Below, in pieces: positions 43,605 to 55,100 of a DNA stretch of 64,000 bases. The notes beneath the pieces were generated by a model. That model searched no databases, was not told the origin of the DNA, and saw only the letters and a program-made list of their open reading frames with translations. The stretch is from Phlegmacium glaucopus (taxonomy: Eukaryota; Basidiomycota; Agaricomycetes; Agaricales; Cortinariaceae). The translations under genes were made by a program, and so were the position numbers. The stretch is from contig MU130533.1 in NCBI GenBank assembly GCA_015039465.1, positions 558,001 to 622,000 on the forward strand. Reading direction: 5' to 3'. Position 1 is the stretch's first letter; each line of letters begins with the position of its first letter.

Positions 43605-44993
43605 CTAATTCACTGTATTTTCATGACGTTTGCGCAACGCATTAAGCCTTCTTAGAGGTTGATCCCCATTCCACTCTTCGGTCGGTGTACAGGTCAGGGC
43701 AGGCAGGCCTTCCTGTTCGATGATGAATGACGCCGAGACGGTTGCATACAACACGGCTAACCAAGTGAAGAAATTTCATTGGATTATTTTCCTCTACAGG
43801 AACTAGTGAACGCCAACCTTCGTACATATCGCCAGAAATCATCATCCCGGCTGCAAGACCTCCCAAAAAGCTATTTCCAGCTCCTACTTCGATGTTAGCG
43901 TCGGAAGACATACAGAATTTGTGCTATGAAATAACAACCTGTCACATCAACAATTTTGTCGTCATCTTGCGCAGTCCAATATGCCTGAACCCACATTCCT
44001 TTTGTCATTTCACTTCTCATGTATGCGCCAAGTGCAGCGCTTCTGATGATTACCCAACCTTTTTTATTTTGTCCGACACCGATATCCAGAAACTTATCTG
44101 TCGCCAGTTCAATCGATTCCTTGGACGGCGGAAGTGGGAGTGATAATAGTGATAAGGCTTCCTCAGCGTTCGGGCTGTCAATTAGTGATGACCTTATATT
44201 CATTGCAAGGGGGTGACATTTGAGCTGACACACCTGAAGATCGATATCGACCTCAGGACAAGCGTCAGCTCATCAAGTTCGTCTGGCACACAACAAACCT
44301 TTGAAAGGCAAAAGAAATCAGAACGATTTCAAGATAACCAAGAACGTCAGCGAACAGGGATTGGCTCATAGATTGTTATGGGTTCCCAAGCTGCGTCGAA
44401 CTCCGACATAATAGAAAGCGCTCGAGATGGTGAACATATGAAGTGTAATATCTTTGGCTTTGCCAACTTCGTTCCCACAAGATCTGTTGGTGTCAAACGT
44501 ATTCGAGGACTTTTATACTCGAAACTGGAACGAATCTCAGTGAATGGACAACAATCGGCGAGAAATTTCCCACCTTCTATGCTCTCCTCGATAAGCATTG
44601 AGAGCTCGCGTTGTACGATGATTAGGTTGGTACCTAAACATCCACATTTCTGGCCCAAATTCCAGGAGTGCCTTTTCTATATCGACGGGAAAATCGGGCC
44701 CCCTGTCCACAATCATGCCAAGTTGATTAGAGGGAAGCCTATTCGTATGTACATTAGTTTGTTACTACTCTGCTTGGTAAAAAGCTACCAGATACGAGCT
44801 CCGATTGCAGTGTAGGCCCCACCCCCGATCTGTGGAATAAATCGTAAGGCAGAATGCAAACTCTACGACCTAACTAGCTTTCCTGAGGAGCAAGAGAACG
44901 GCCGGTGGGATGGCCTTGTTCATCCAAAAAAGAAAATTCATCGATGATGAACATGCCTAGAGTGACAAAAGACAAGGAATCTTTGTTCTCCAT
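43605..44993 (-). CDS. PfkB-family kinase, MAK32-like (copy 1)
   Basis: Multi-exon gene starting MENKDSLSFVTLGMFIIDEF (ATG at 44,991-44,993), then DEQGHPTGRSLAPQ, NQVGMIVDRGPDFP.., RTTRALNAYRGEHR, KSPRIRLTPTDLVGTKLAKP, ILHFICSPSRALSIMSEFDA, SPNAEEALSLLSLPLPPSKE, GWVIIRSAALGAYMRSEMTK and the PfkB signature GAGNSFLGGLAAGMM (with GAGN for the usual DTxGAGD). It ends NALRKRHENTVN. The family (yeast Mak32) is a ribokinase-like fold of unknown substrate. The catalytic base position is GAGNS rather than GAGDx, so kinase activity is doubtful. Tandem neighbour of copy 2 in the same orientation. Confidence 0.82.
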
Positions 44994-45245
44994 TCCACAC
45001 TGGTGGCGACTCGGAATGTGTTGTTGTAAGGGACTCATCGGAGATCAAATATATGTGCTGATTATAACTTCCCCGCAAGTTTATATCTAAGTACTAGACG
45101 TTGCTCAAGTCAATAGCTAAGGAGCCTGCTCAGTATACTTAGACTATGAAAGCCCGTTGGATATGTCCGTGATAGGCAGAAGGAGGTCAGAATGGAAAAA
45201 TTGAAAAAAAAATCCATTCTATGACCTCTATCACTCACTAAATAC

Positions 45246-46635
45246 TTACGAAGGAGAATTGACCTTTTTTGTATGACGTTCGCGCAATGCATGAAGTCTT
45301 CTTGAAGGTTGATCCCCATTCCACGCTTCAGTTGGTGTAAAGGTCACCACAGGCAGGCCTTCCTGTTCGATGACGAAAGACGCCGAGACGGTGGCATGCA
45401 ACGCAGCTGAAAAAGCGAAGAAGAATGTGCGTCGATTTTTTTGTGTCAGGAATTCAGAACATCCCCGACCTTCATACATATCACAAGAAAGTACTATCCC
45501 GGCTGCCAGACCTCCCAAAAAGCTATTCCCGGCTCCTAGTTTGAGATTTGCGTCAGAAAATGCCATATGGATGTTCAAGTTTGAATGACCTGTTACATCG
45601 ATAATTTTGTGCTTATCTTCCGTAGTCCAATATGCATCCACCCACGCCCCCTTTGTCATTTGTGTTTTCATATATAAGCCAAGCGGCCCACTTCGGATGA
45701 TTACCCAACCGGTCCTATCCTGTCCTACACCGATTTCGAGAAATTTATCTGCTGCCAGTTCAATCGACTCCCTTGATGGCGGAAGGGGGAGAGACAATAA
45801 TGATAAGGCTTCCTCGGCGTTCGGACTTATAAAAGTGAGTGCGTAGCAGAGAGTATTGCTTGGACCCAAGGCACCTTAAGATCGATATTGACCGTAGGAC
45901 ATCCTTCAATGCTGGAAGTTCTTCTGGCACACAACGATCCTGCGGGGGACCAATATTGTCATACTAATGGGCAAGCAAATAAGATTGGGGGCGAACAGGA
46001 ATTGGCTCAAAAATCGTTATGGGTTTCCATGCGCCCTCGATTTCCGATAATATGGATAATGCTCGAGACGGAGAACATATAAAGTGTAAAACCTTTGGCT
46101 TCTCCAATTTTGTGCCTTCAAGATCTTTCGGTGTCAGGCGAATTCGTGGAGTAATATATTCGAACCTGGTTTTACAGATGAATAAGATTGATAGATGGCA
46201 TGTCAAGCAAATGAAATCGTACCCCCGATGTTCCCCTTTATAAGAATTGTTAGCCCGTGTTGTGTGGTGATGGGGCTGGTCTCTGAACAACCACATTTCT
46301 GGTCCATATTCCAAGAGCTTTCCTTCGATTGAAGTAGGAAAGTCGTGTCCTCTATCCACAATCATTCCGACTTGGTTTGGGGGCAGCCTAGGCCAGGTTG
46401 CAACAATCAGCGTCTTTGCCCGCATCCGATGACACAATAACATACCATATACGAGCTCCGATTGCGGCATAGGTTCCACCACCTCCGATCTATGAGTGGT
46501 AAGGAAATTTTGTTAACAAAGTCCAAGCCAGCTTGCCTGAGGAGCAAGAAATTGGCCAGTAGGTCGTCCATCCTCATCCTCAAAGGTGAACTCATCGATT
46601 ATAAACATGCCCAGCGTGACAAAAGAATTCTCCAT
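45246..46635 (-). CDS. PfkB-family kinase, MAK32-like (copy 2)
   Basis: Second copy of the same gene. MENSFVTLGMFIIDEFTFED (ATG 46,633-46,635), LPPNQVGMIVDRGHDFPTSI, LLEYGPEMWLFRDQPHHHTT, FEYITPRIRLTPKDLEGTKL, KVLHFICSPSRALSILSEIE, SPNAEEALSLLSLPLPPSRE, TGWVIIRSGPLGLYMKTQMT, GAGNSFLGGLAAGIVLSCDM, ending RLHALRERHTKKVNSPS. Colinear with copy 1, including intron positions that can be judged. Both retain GAGN. An upstream in-frame ATG at 46,699-46,701 exists but would overlap the space needed for the divergent PPTase promoter, and copy 1 supports the MEN start. Confidence 0.82.
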
Positions 46636-46710
46636 TAGCTGGACACAATCGTAGTTAGAATCAAGGAGAGGTACGGTATTAGCCGAGATCAGTCTCTTCA
46701 TCTTTCTTCA
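46636..46710. promoter_or_regulatory. Bidirectional promoter, MAK32-like copy 2 / PPTase
   Basis: 75 bp between divergent start codons, the shortest of the six in this window. Confidence 0.5.
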
Positions 46711-47708
46711 ATGCAGGTATGGGCGGTGATCTACAAGGCTCACTTGTTCACAGACACGGTTCGTCCTTGAAACTTAGGCTGCTGGGCGACCTAACAACTA
46801 CATCCCTAGCTTTATCAAAGTTCTCTTCCCCTGGTTGATCAGGAAAGTCAAATACGCATAAGAAGATTTTATCGTCGGGACGATTCATGCAGTAGGTACA
46901 ATCGAATACGAATATATCCAGCAAAACTCAAGGAGCTTTTAAGGAACGCTCATCGGTCGCCTGCTCGTAAGAGTCATGCTAAAGAAACGCGGAGTGCCTT
47001 GCGACCAAATGAGGTTTGCCACAACCACACATGGAAAGCCATACATTGTGTGTCCCCCTAACGCACGAAACTAAAGAAATATTGACGCGAATTTGCTGTC
47101 GCTGTGAGCCAGGTCGCTCCGGACCTAGACCCACCCATCAAATATAACATAACTCATGACAATGACTTGGTCGCCATGGCCTTTACATCGGGAGATCAAC
47201 AGAATAACATTGGAATAGATGTCATGAAAGTCAGGATACCTGGACGTGAATCTTTTGCCTCCTTCGTAGAGACTGTTGGGAATCAGGTAGGTCATCCCCT
47301 TGTGTGCGCCGCCCTTTAGCCAACTTGAATACGGGATAGTTGACTCCAACTGAACGGCACTCCTTAAATATCGAGGTTCCACCATCCGAACAGCTTCGGC
47401 GTTTCTTTTGGATGTGGACCTTGAAAGAGGCGTACACAAAAGCTCTAGGACTGGGACTTGGATTCGACTTTCAACGAGTAGAGTTTGATGTTGTCAACCG
47501 AATTGTGCGTGTCGATGGACAGATTCCACAAGGATGGCATTTTAGTATGTTCGTAATCGAAGATGGGGAGGACTTATACCAGGGTGTAGTTGCAGAACAA
47601 TTGGGAGGAACATCGACTGAGGTTAATGAACCGGTGAAACCTGACTGGTTGACCATACATGACGCAGTTCCGTTCACTGAGTCTGCTATCGGAGACTTGG
47701 TGAAATAA
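46711..47708 (+). CDS. Sfp-type 4'-phosphopantetheinyl transferase (LYS5/NpgA type)
   Basis: Five exons (46,711-46,758; 46,810-46,891; 46,944-47,047; 47,113-47,286; 47,340-47,708), phases consistent, 258 residues. MQVWAVIYKAHLFTDTLYQS, DQESQIRIRRFYRRDDSCRT, IGRLLVRVMLKKRGVPCDQM, YNITHDNDLVAMAF (substrate-binding N-S/THD), the Mg-binding IGIDVMKV (G-x-D) and FFWMWTLKEAYTKALGLGLG (W-x-x-KEAxxK). It transfers phosphopantetheine from CoA to carrier domains such as alpha-aminoadipate reductase (lysine synthesis) and PKS/NRPS/fatty-acid synthase carriers. Length fits single-domain fungal enzymes. Cytosolic; no targeting sequence seen. Confidence 0.93.
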
Positions 47709-47759
47709 GATTGTATTTAGCCAATGCATATATATAGATTTGTCTACGACGAGACTCAT

Positions 47760-49467
47760 CTATTCCTCAATGTCATTGGACACGGTTCCCCCTGTTAGCC
47801 AATCATCATAATAGACACACTCTTGCGGATTGACTGGGCCCCCCGGCCTACAAAACTCGAATGAAGGACAAACCCCACATGGAGATTCCGTCCATGCAAA
47901 TGGAGTTGTACTTTCCTTCAAAGCACGATAGACGCTATTGCCTACGCTTGTGTCTAAGCTATCCAGTCCGATGACTTCCAACTGGGAACGTTTCATAGAC
48001 TTGGACTTGCCATTCACCGGATAATCGGCTTCTGAGTCAGAGTCGGAGACCCTATCTGATGAAAGATCCCCCCTTTTCTTCTTCTTTTTCTTACTTTTCT
48101 TCCGGCTTGTGTCGTCACTGGAGGAACTCTCAGAATCGGTGTCGTTCTTCTTTTGTTTCTTCTTCCTTTTTTTAACCTGCTCCTGGTCAGAACCGGATTC
48201 ATATTTGCCCTTCGAGCGCTTTCCCTTCGACTTTTTTCGTGATGAATTATCCTCTGATGTCTCGTTTTCTTCAGAGGTGTTATCCTTGCGCTTCTTCTTT
48301 TTCGGTGCTTTATCTTCTTCAGAGTCGTCCGACCAATGTTTTCTCTTCTTGCGTTCTTTTTGATGTTCATCTTCCCCAGATTCATTATTCCCGGTAGCGT
48401 CTGAATTCCAAAGGGCAGCCCCGAAAGAGGGTATCTTTATAGTACAATTAGGTGGCTGCATGGGAAGAGAATAGGTTTTAGACCAACTTTTTCGATCTTT
48501 CCATCTAAAATCAAGACATTGAGAAGCATCTCAACATGTTCCACAGTCAGGTCAGTCTCCGTTAGCCTGGCCTTCCTCAGTGAATTTCGAATACTTTCCG
48601 CGCTTGGGTATTTTGGGGGATTGGATATCGGGTAGAGGGCTCCGACAGATGCATTTCGACCTTTGGGGAAACTCTGAGTGAACGTTACGGAATCTGTGTG
48701 GAGGTGTATGTAGTATGTAACACACTATATCACTGATAAATTTGTAGCAGGCTTCTGTCAAGTTCTGGATAAACTCTGTGTCCAATTCGTTGTCGGTGTA
48801 CCAAGGTCCACCTGTCAGAGCAATCGAGGGTTCTAAACCTTCGAGCATGTATATTTTGCGTGTAATATGCTAATACCTCTAATCAATAAAGGTGAAAAAA
48901 GATGGATGTAAATATGAACCTGAACGGAGGGAACGCGTTTTATCAGCCGTTTCTGCGTAAGGGTTTTCAAACATCGATCAATGACGGTCTGGTGCAGATT
49001 GGTTTTAGCTTTGAGATGCTTAGTCCATATACCTATATCAGTAAGGCTTGAGTATAACAATTTTCGTCGTACGCGACTGCTAACCTTCGTTTCCCGAGAT
49101 CTTGATGTGACTCAACACAAGGTTTTCCTCTCCGGTCAAGCCTTTAGTCCTGGTAAAGAATAAGAACCAATAGCAATGCAGTGGGCAAGCACTCACGCTA
49201 CTATTTCTTCTTTGGTAACCGCCCTAAAGATTAGTTGTCCAGACGAGCTAGTCAAGCTTTTAAACAAGCCAACGGCCAGGAGGAAATTGAGAGCACTCTG
49301 TCTGGCAGTGGGATTAGGAATAATAGATTCAGCCTGTTTTGCTGTGATTTCCTATCAACCGTTGAGCATCTGTCATGATCAAGAATGAAGAGCAATACAT
49401 TTTTTGAAGTTGAAAGAGCAGCTTGATGGAGACGACTCTCAAGTTCGTTGGGTGGACGTTTGCTCAT
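47760..49467 (-). CDS. RPC34: RNA polymerase III subunit RPC34/RPC6 with lysine-rich insert
   Basis: Multi-exon gene. MSKRPPNELESRLHQAALST; ARQSALNFLLAVGLFKSLTS with SGQLIFRAVTKEEI (winged helix 1); GIWTKHLKAKTNLHQTVIDR, CLKTLTQKRLIKRVPSVQ (winged helix 2); EPSIALTGGPWYTDNELDTE; RKARLTETDLTVEHVEMLLN, VLILDGKIEK (winged helix 3); FGAALWN. Then about 130 residues of Lys/Ser/Glu-rich low complexity (about 48,010-48,390). Then VYRALKESTTPFAWTESPCG, VCPSFEFCRPGGPVNPQECV, YYDDWL, with the four conserved cysteines of the C-terminal Fe-S site. RPC34 (with RPC82/RPC31) opens promoters with TFIIIB. The insert is absent from yeast and human proteins as I know them. Converges on the PPTase, stop codons 51 bp apart. 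Confidence 0.92.
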
Positions 49468-49805
49468 GAGATGCTCTGTCACACATTTGTCACCTCCTTT
49501 GGAGGATGAAAAATAGAATTAAGCGGTATCAACATCCTTGAAAACAAGTAGCGAGTATATGATATTTTAAGTGCGTAGGCATGGAGGTCCAGGCTGAAGG
49601 GCAAAAGCATTGCATACTATCTGCAGGAGGGAAGGAACATTAATAAAAAAACGGCACCCGTCAACTTCGACTGTATCCGTATCAACCCATTCCATAAAGT
49701 TGGAGGGACAAAAGAGAAGAGGAAAAAGTAAAACGCCAGTTCAAAGAAACACGAAAAGGAAATGAAAGAAACTAGGCATTATGGTCCCTGCCCAATGGAA
49801 CAATT

Positions 49806-52102
49806 TTAAGAAGCATTTATCGACGAGGTGCCTCCAGCATGCGATTCGCCTCTGTGACCTCCATTAGCATCCCGGCCAGTGCCTCGAGTAAGACCAGCAG
49901 CCGACAATCCTCGGGCTGCAAAGCCACCCCCACCACCGCGACCACGACCACGGCCAAACCCTCGGTTAAACGGCTCTCCACGAGATTCGCGGTCAGTAGC
50001 TTGTTTCACTTCGGGTACTGTATCCTTTAGTGTCTACGCGGGAAAAAAAATTGTCAGTAAGGAGGATACATGGGATGAACGAGACAGACCCCAGCATGTT
50101 TTTCCAGACCAGCTTTCATCGCCTCCTCATCTCCAAATTCAACATAAGCCAATCTCGCCTTTCCAGCAAATGGATGAGGCATATTGACCCGGGTAATCTT
50201 AGGAAAAGCCAGGGATGTTACCATGATATTTGAACTGATTTAAATATTTCAACTTACCCCTTCCTTCGCTTCGCCATAGAAGTCCCTAATTTCGCTCTCC
50301 GTAACTTGAAGATGGGCCGCCATCCTCATGAAAATCGTCCAAGGGTGCCTTGGCGCTTTCCCAGTTTTTGGTGTGCGTTGTCCGCTGCTTTCAACAGGTG
50401 ACTTAGAATCGTCGAGGTCAATCTTGGCACTGGTGTCTGGAGTACCGGACGTTGATGGTTCTGGAGCTGCAGACGTTGAGGTAGAGATGTCTGGAGTACT
50501 GGCTCCACCCTCTGCTCTCTCGGCCCTTTCTTTCTCTTTTTTATCTTTTTTCTCCTTCCTCTTGGCCTTTTCCTTCTCAGTCTTCTCAGAAGTGCCATTG
50601 ACTTTTGGTCCTGAGCTAGGACTGTCTTTTCCAGCTTCAGCTACAGGAGGTGGTGGGGTGGGCGCAGTAGACTTGTTCGCCAGATGAGCAGGGAGGGACT
50701 TCTCAGATCCTGGGGTTGAACTTTTTGGGGGTTGGCTTGGAGCAATAGCGTTATTACTTGTAGCAGTGGGGAGGACAGACGACGTAGAGTTGGGAGTGTG
50801 AGCAACAGTAGCAGAACGACGGTAAGCAAAATTGAAGCCTGAAGAAAGGAAGGATGGATAAGCATAGGCGGAGAAACAATACCAATTCATACCGACCTTG
50901 ACTTCTTAGTTCGGCACTGATCCTGCCTTCTTTTACGTCCAGAATTAAAGAACCATAAGCAGCGTCGCAAAGATTCCAATTCCAGCAATTTTTCCAAGCA
51001 GGCTCTTCACCAGTGGCAGTCGCACCTGGGCCACTTGAAGGTTGGGAAGGCGGCAATCGTTCAATAACATTCAAAGCCTTGTCAAGTAGAACACGTTGGT
51101 GTTCATCGATAACGACATCCACTTGAGCCTTGACACTGTCCCAAACTTTGTCAAAGCCATCCTTTCCTAAAGCCAGCTTGTGACGAAAGCCCTCGAAGTC
51201 AGCTTGTACACTAAACTCGTTGTATGATGTAGCATAACGGAAGTGAAGGCCAGCGGACACGGTCAAGTCGGCTTTGAGAACAAGCGCTAATTGTGCAATG
51301 ATGCCCTCACGACCTGGACTGGCATGGGTGACGAGAAGACGCGTCTCGGATTGGTCAAAAACTCTCTGTGCGGTATCGACAAGTTCACCAATCTGGAGTG
51401 CAGTAGTCCACATTGTGCCTTGACCACCAGCAATAGTGGCATTACCATCACCGTTATCAAAGAGTTTATGAGGTACCAAGGCACCACCAAGACCCAGAAG
51501 CCGCAGTTTAACACCGCCAATATCCAAGCAGCGTGTAGTGGCCTCGTCAAGAACGTGGAGGTTTTCAATGCTATAAGTACCTGTTCTAAACTTCTCGAGG
51601 ATGGAGACGTCTTCACAAGCACCCCAGACGGTATATACGGGTACTTGGAGCTTGATCTGACCAGAGAGAAGAAGGGGGAATTCTGAAAGAAGTTCAATGT
51701 TTACGGTGGAGCGGATAATGGTAGGGGGGTTTTCTGGAGCCAGAAGATGTGTACGTTGGGCGGATGGGATAAGAGGCGAGTACATGGTGAGGTGGCGGAG
51801 GGTGCGGTCGTTAATTCTTTCAAGACTATTAGCCTCTAATACGAAGAAGATAAGTAAAAATGAGAAGAGCATATAAGAAGATACGTACCGAAAAAGCCAA
51901 AGTCTCCGGTGTGAATTATAGCCTTTGCATTTGCTTCACGAGCAAGGTCATTGAGGGCAAAAAGTCGGCCACGAATATCAGCGATGCATAGGATTCTGCC
52001 GTGATTTGTATCGAGTACTTTTGTCTGTGTGTTTACCTGTCGTGGATGGGGAGATACAGGAGGGCGGGTGGATGTAGACGCCGGTCTTGAGGAGGATTGC
52101 AT
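49806..52102 (-). CDS. DUF2433 metallophosphoesterase-like protein with RRM-like C-terminus
   Basis: Starts [20 protein letters not shown]. The phosphoesterase-like core has [90 protein letters not shown] and [17 protein letters not shown] long disordered Ser/Pro/Lys linker (50,400-50,800) follows. Then an RRM-like segment: [64 protein letters not shown]. It ends with an RGG-rich tail ([18 protein letters not shown]). The usual D-x-H of calcineurin-like enzymes is ADIRG, so metal binding is altered. RNA binding is inferred from the RRM/RGG tail. Divergent from MED13. Confidence 0.85.
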
Positions 52103-52196
52103 TGTTTTGTCAAAGTTGAACTTGAAAAGAAAGCTGACAAAAAAAAAAGTCCACAGGGTTCGGCTTCTTCCGGGCCCTTACTCACTGGCTACTACG
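52103..52196. promoter_or_regulatory. Bidirectional promoter, DUF2433/MED13
   Basis: 94 bp between divergent start codons; contains a run of nine A (52,140-52,148). Confidence 0.5.
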
Positions 52197-55100
52197 ATGG
52201 CCACAGATAAACCGCTGCTCGCATCCACAATTGCATTACCACAGAAGACGGCTATATCTTATGCTCTCTTCAGACCAGATTCAACCTGCATTTCTCCTCA
52301 TGACTCTATAGAACAGGCTCGCAGATCAATCCTATCTCGAAATCATTTACCAGCTACCATTTTGGATACCCTGCTCACAAGCGTCCATATTGGCCCTGAA
52401 CCTTTCATCTACGTATTCAACATTACTGCCCAATCCCTTGATTCTTTGCATTTCGATGGACTAGCAGGTTGGTCGTCCATCGCCATTTGTACAGCCATTA
52501 CCTTTTTCGGCCATGCTAATCCAAATTCTATGAACAGTTGCTGAACGATCGTCATTTTTGCCACCTAGCGTTTCTATGTGCGTAGAAAATCTCTCTCTCA
52601 CACACACATCCTGTCTTTCTATTCTGACAATCAATATTGACAGCCTGCTACCTAATTCCGACAAACGAAACGTTTACAGTCATTTTCTCGAAGCGGTTCG
52701 TTCAAGAATAATTGATGATATCGTTGCAGTGTCTATGAAAGTTCCAAAGTCTCGTCAAGTAAAACGTTTCAAGAATGGCTTTCTCATGAGCCAACCTTCC
52801 TCCACCTCCAATTGGGAGTACAAAGTGATCACTAGGTATCTATCTATTTTTTTCCCTTTAAAACGTACCTTTTGCAAATGTTATTATCAAGGCCTTTGAT
52901 TTTCTGTCAACTACAAGTTCACTTTTCGTACTCATCAACTGGGATACCCTCACACCTCGTAATTCATCCTATGCTGTTGCCGACACCATTTCTGGATATA
53001 TCTCGGTCTCTACCTCTTCCGCCCGGCACTCCCATCACATTACTTCCTTATGGTACTCCTGCTTTTTTCCTTGCCTGCTATACAGGTCCTACTACTGGCC
53101 TTACCAAGCAGTTTCGCTTATCCCTTCAAGGAATGGGCGCCGGTGAATGGGATGGTCCAAGCAGGACACCCGTCTCTGATAATATAAATCAGAACTCCAC
53201 TTTTATTATTGGCTGGATTCAAGTCGAAAATAAACAAGGTGATGACAAGGGCATCACCATTATATATCCAACTAGTCTTTGTTTATCATACATTCCTTTG
53301 TCCACTTCTCGTGCACCTCTGGACTATATACCTGAGCTACCAGCACCCCTGCAACCCTCTCCTCAAGCTCCTACAGTTATACCTTCTGTTTCTGCTGTGA
53401 CTCAATCTGGAACCCCTGCTATAGCAAGTTCTACAGGAACCTCTGCTGCCTTTCATCCACATCGACCTTCTTTCGTTACATCACCGACATCCGAGTCTCT
53501 CCATTCCTTTCGTGCTCTGAGGCTATCCAAATCCCGAGACCTTCAGCAAGTTGCTACCGAAGTCGGAGGTTACGTAGACGCCGTTGCACGAGAGCGTGAA
53601 CGCGAGCGTGAAAGACTGAAGAGGGAACGAGAGGGTGGACTAAGTTCATCGCCAAAGATGGCACGTACTACGGCAACGACGCCAGCGTCTGCACCAACAC
53701 CCATAGCTGTTGACGCAACAACTACCTCGACACCAGTTTCACTCGCTACTCAGGTGTCACCGTCAGTGATCTCAGGATCAAGCCAGCAACCCTTACAGCC
53801 TCCGATGATAGTCCAGAATTTTTATCCTTCTCCTCCTCAATCAAATCCCATTGTTGTCCCTACATCTGACGTAAAGCCTTCTCCCGTGGTCGATTCTACC
53901 GCACCTGCTGTCGAAACACCAACTACCACTACAGTAGTGCTAGCCCCACCACTACCTATCGCATCATCAACATCAGGTTCATCAAACGGATACGATCCAT
54001 TCGGGCCTATGGACACTACATGGACGCAACCTGCCCAAAACTATCTTGGTATGGAAATCGACATGGACTTCGGTATGGATGACATGGGAATGAATTTCGG
54101 CTTGAACATGGCTTCCGTAGCTAATAACGGCGGTTCCAGAGGCGCATATAACGACTCTCGGGGCAGTATGGAATTCGAGGATGCCTTTACCGATGATGAC
54201 TTCAGCTTTTTCGACCGTCCTTCAAGGGCCGCAGCAGTCATTGCTCCTCCTACATTCACACAGAGTCGGATTGCTAGTGGTTCTGGCATACACCCTCTGC
54301 CTGTGAGCTCGTTGCCTGCGGGAGCTGCCATGTCGCTGCCTCTGTTCGGTGATATTAATTTATCAGGACCTGGACCTCCTAACCATAGCCACCCTTCCTC
54401 TCATAACCAACAAATATGGACACCAGGTGGTTTTATGGAAGGATTCACTCCCCGTTCCATCGACCATAGTGACTCTATCCCGCCTGACCTTCTTCCTTCT
54501 TCTCCGGGTCAGACCCCTGATATTCATTCTGCACCTGCCACTCCAAATGTCCATTTAGATTGTGACGCAACGATTAAGAGGCCAAGCATCTCAAGTTTAT
54601 TCGAACCAATTCCATTTGCGCCTTATCATCGTGCAACAGATGGTAAATACGCTTTTGGGAAATTCGCTTTGCCAAGCCCTCCGGCAGAAGATGATTTAGT
54701 AGAATATGCGTCTACCTCATTACCGTCATCACCGAATGGGGCCAACGGCTGGCGACGTCACTACGACGCCATCACTGATCCCCGCATTGGCGTCGTTAGG
54801 AAATTAATAGGCGTCAAGCGTAAGACAACCTTCCAGCAAGGAATACGCTCTCCACCAAAGAAATCCCCTTGGGTGAGAGCACACGAAGAATGGGACAAAC
54901 CTGCATCGGAGAAAGATGACGGGCCTGATGTAGGATCTGGTCTGGAGTCTGATGATGACGAAGACCTGGATGATATCGACAGTCCTCCCACGTCTCGTCC
55001 GACCACACCTGCACCTTCTTATCTACCTCTGGGCCCAACTCTTTTACATACACGGTTTCAACATTCCCAACTTCTGCCTTTAAGTACATCGTTACGACCC

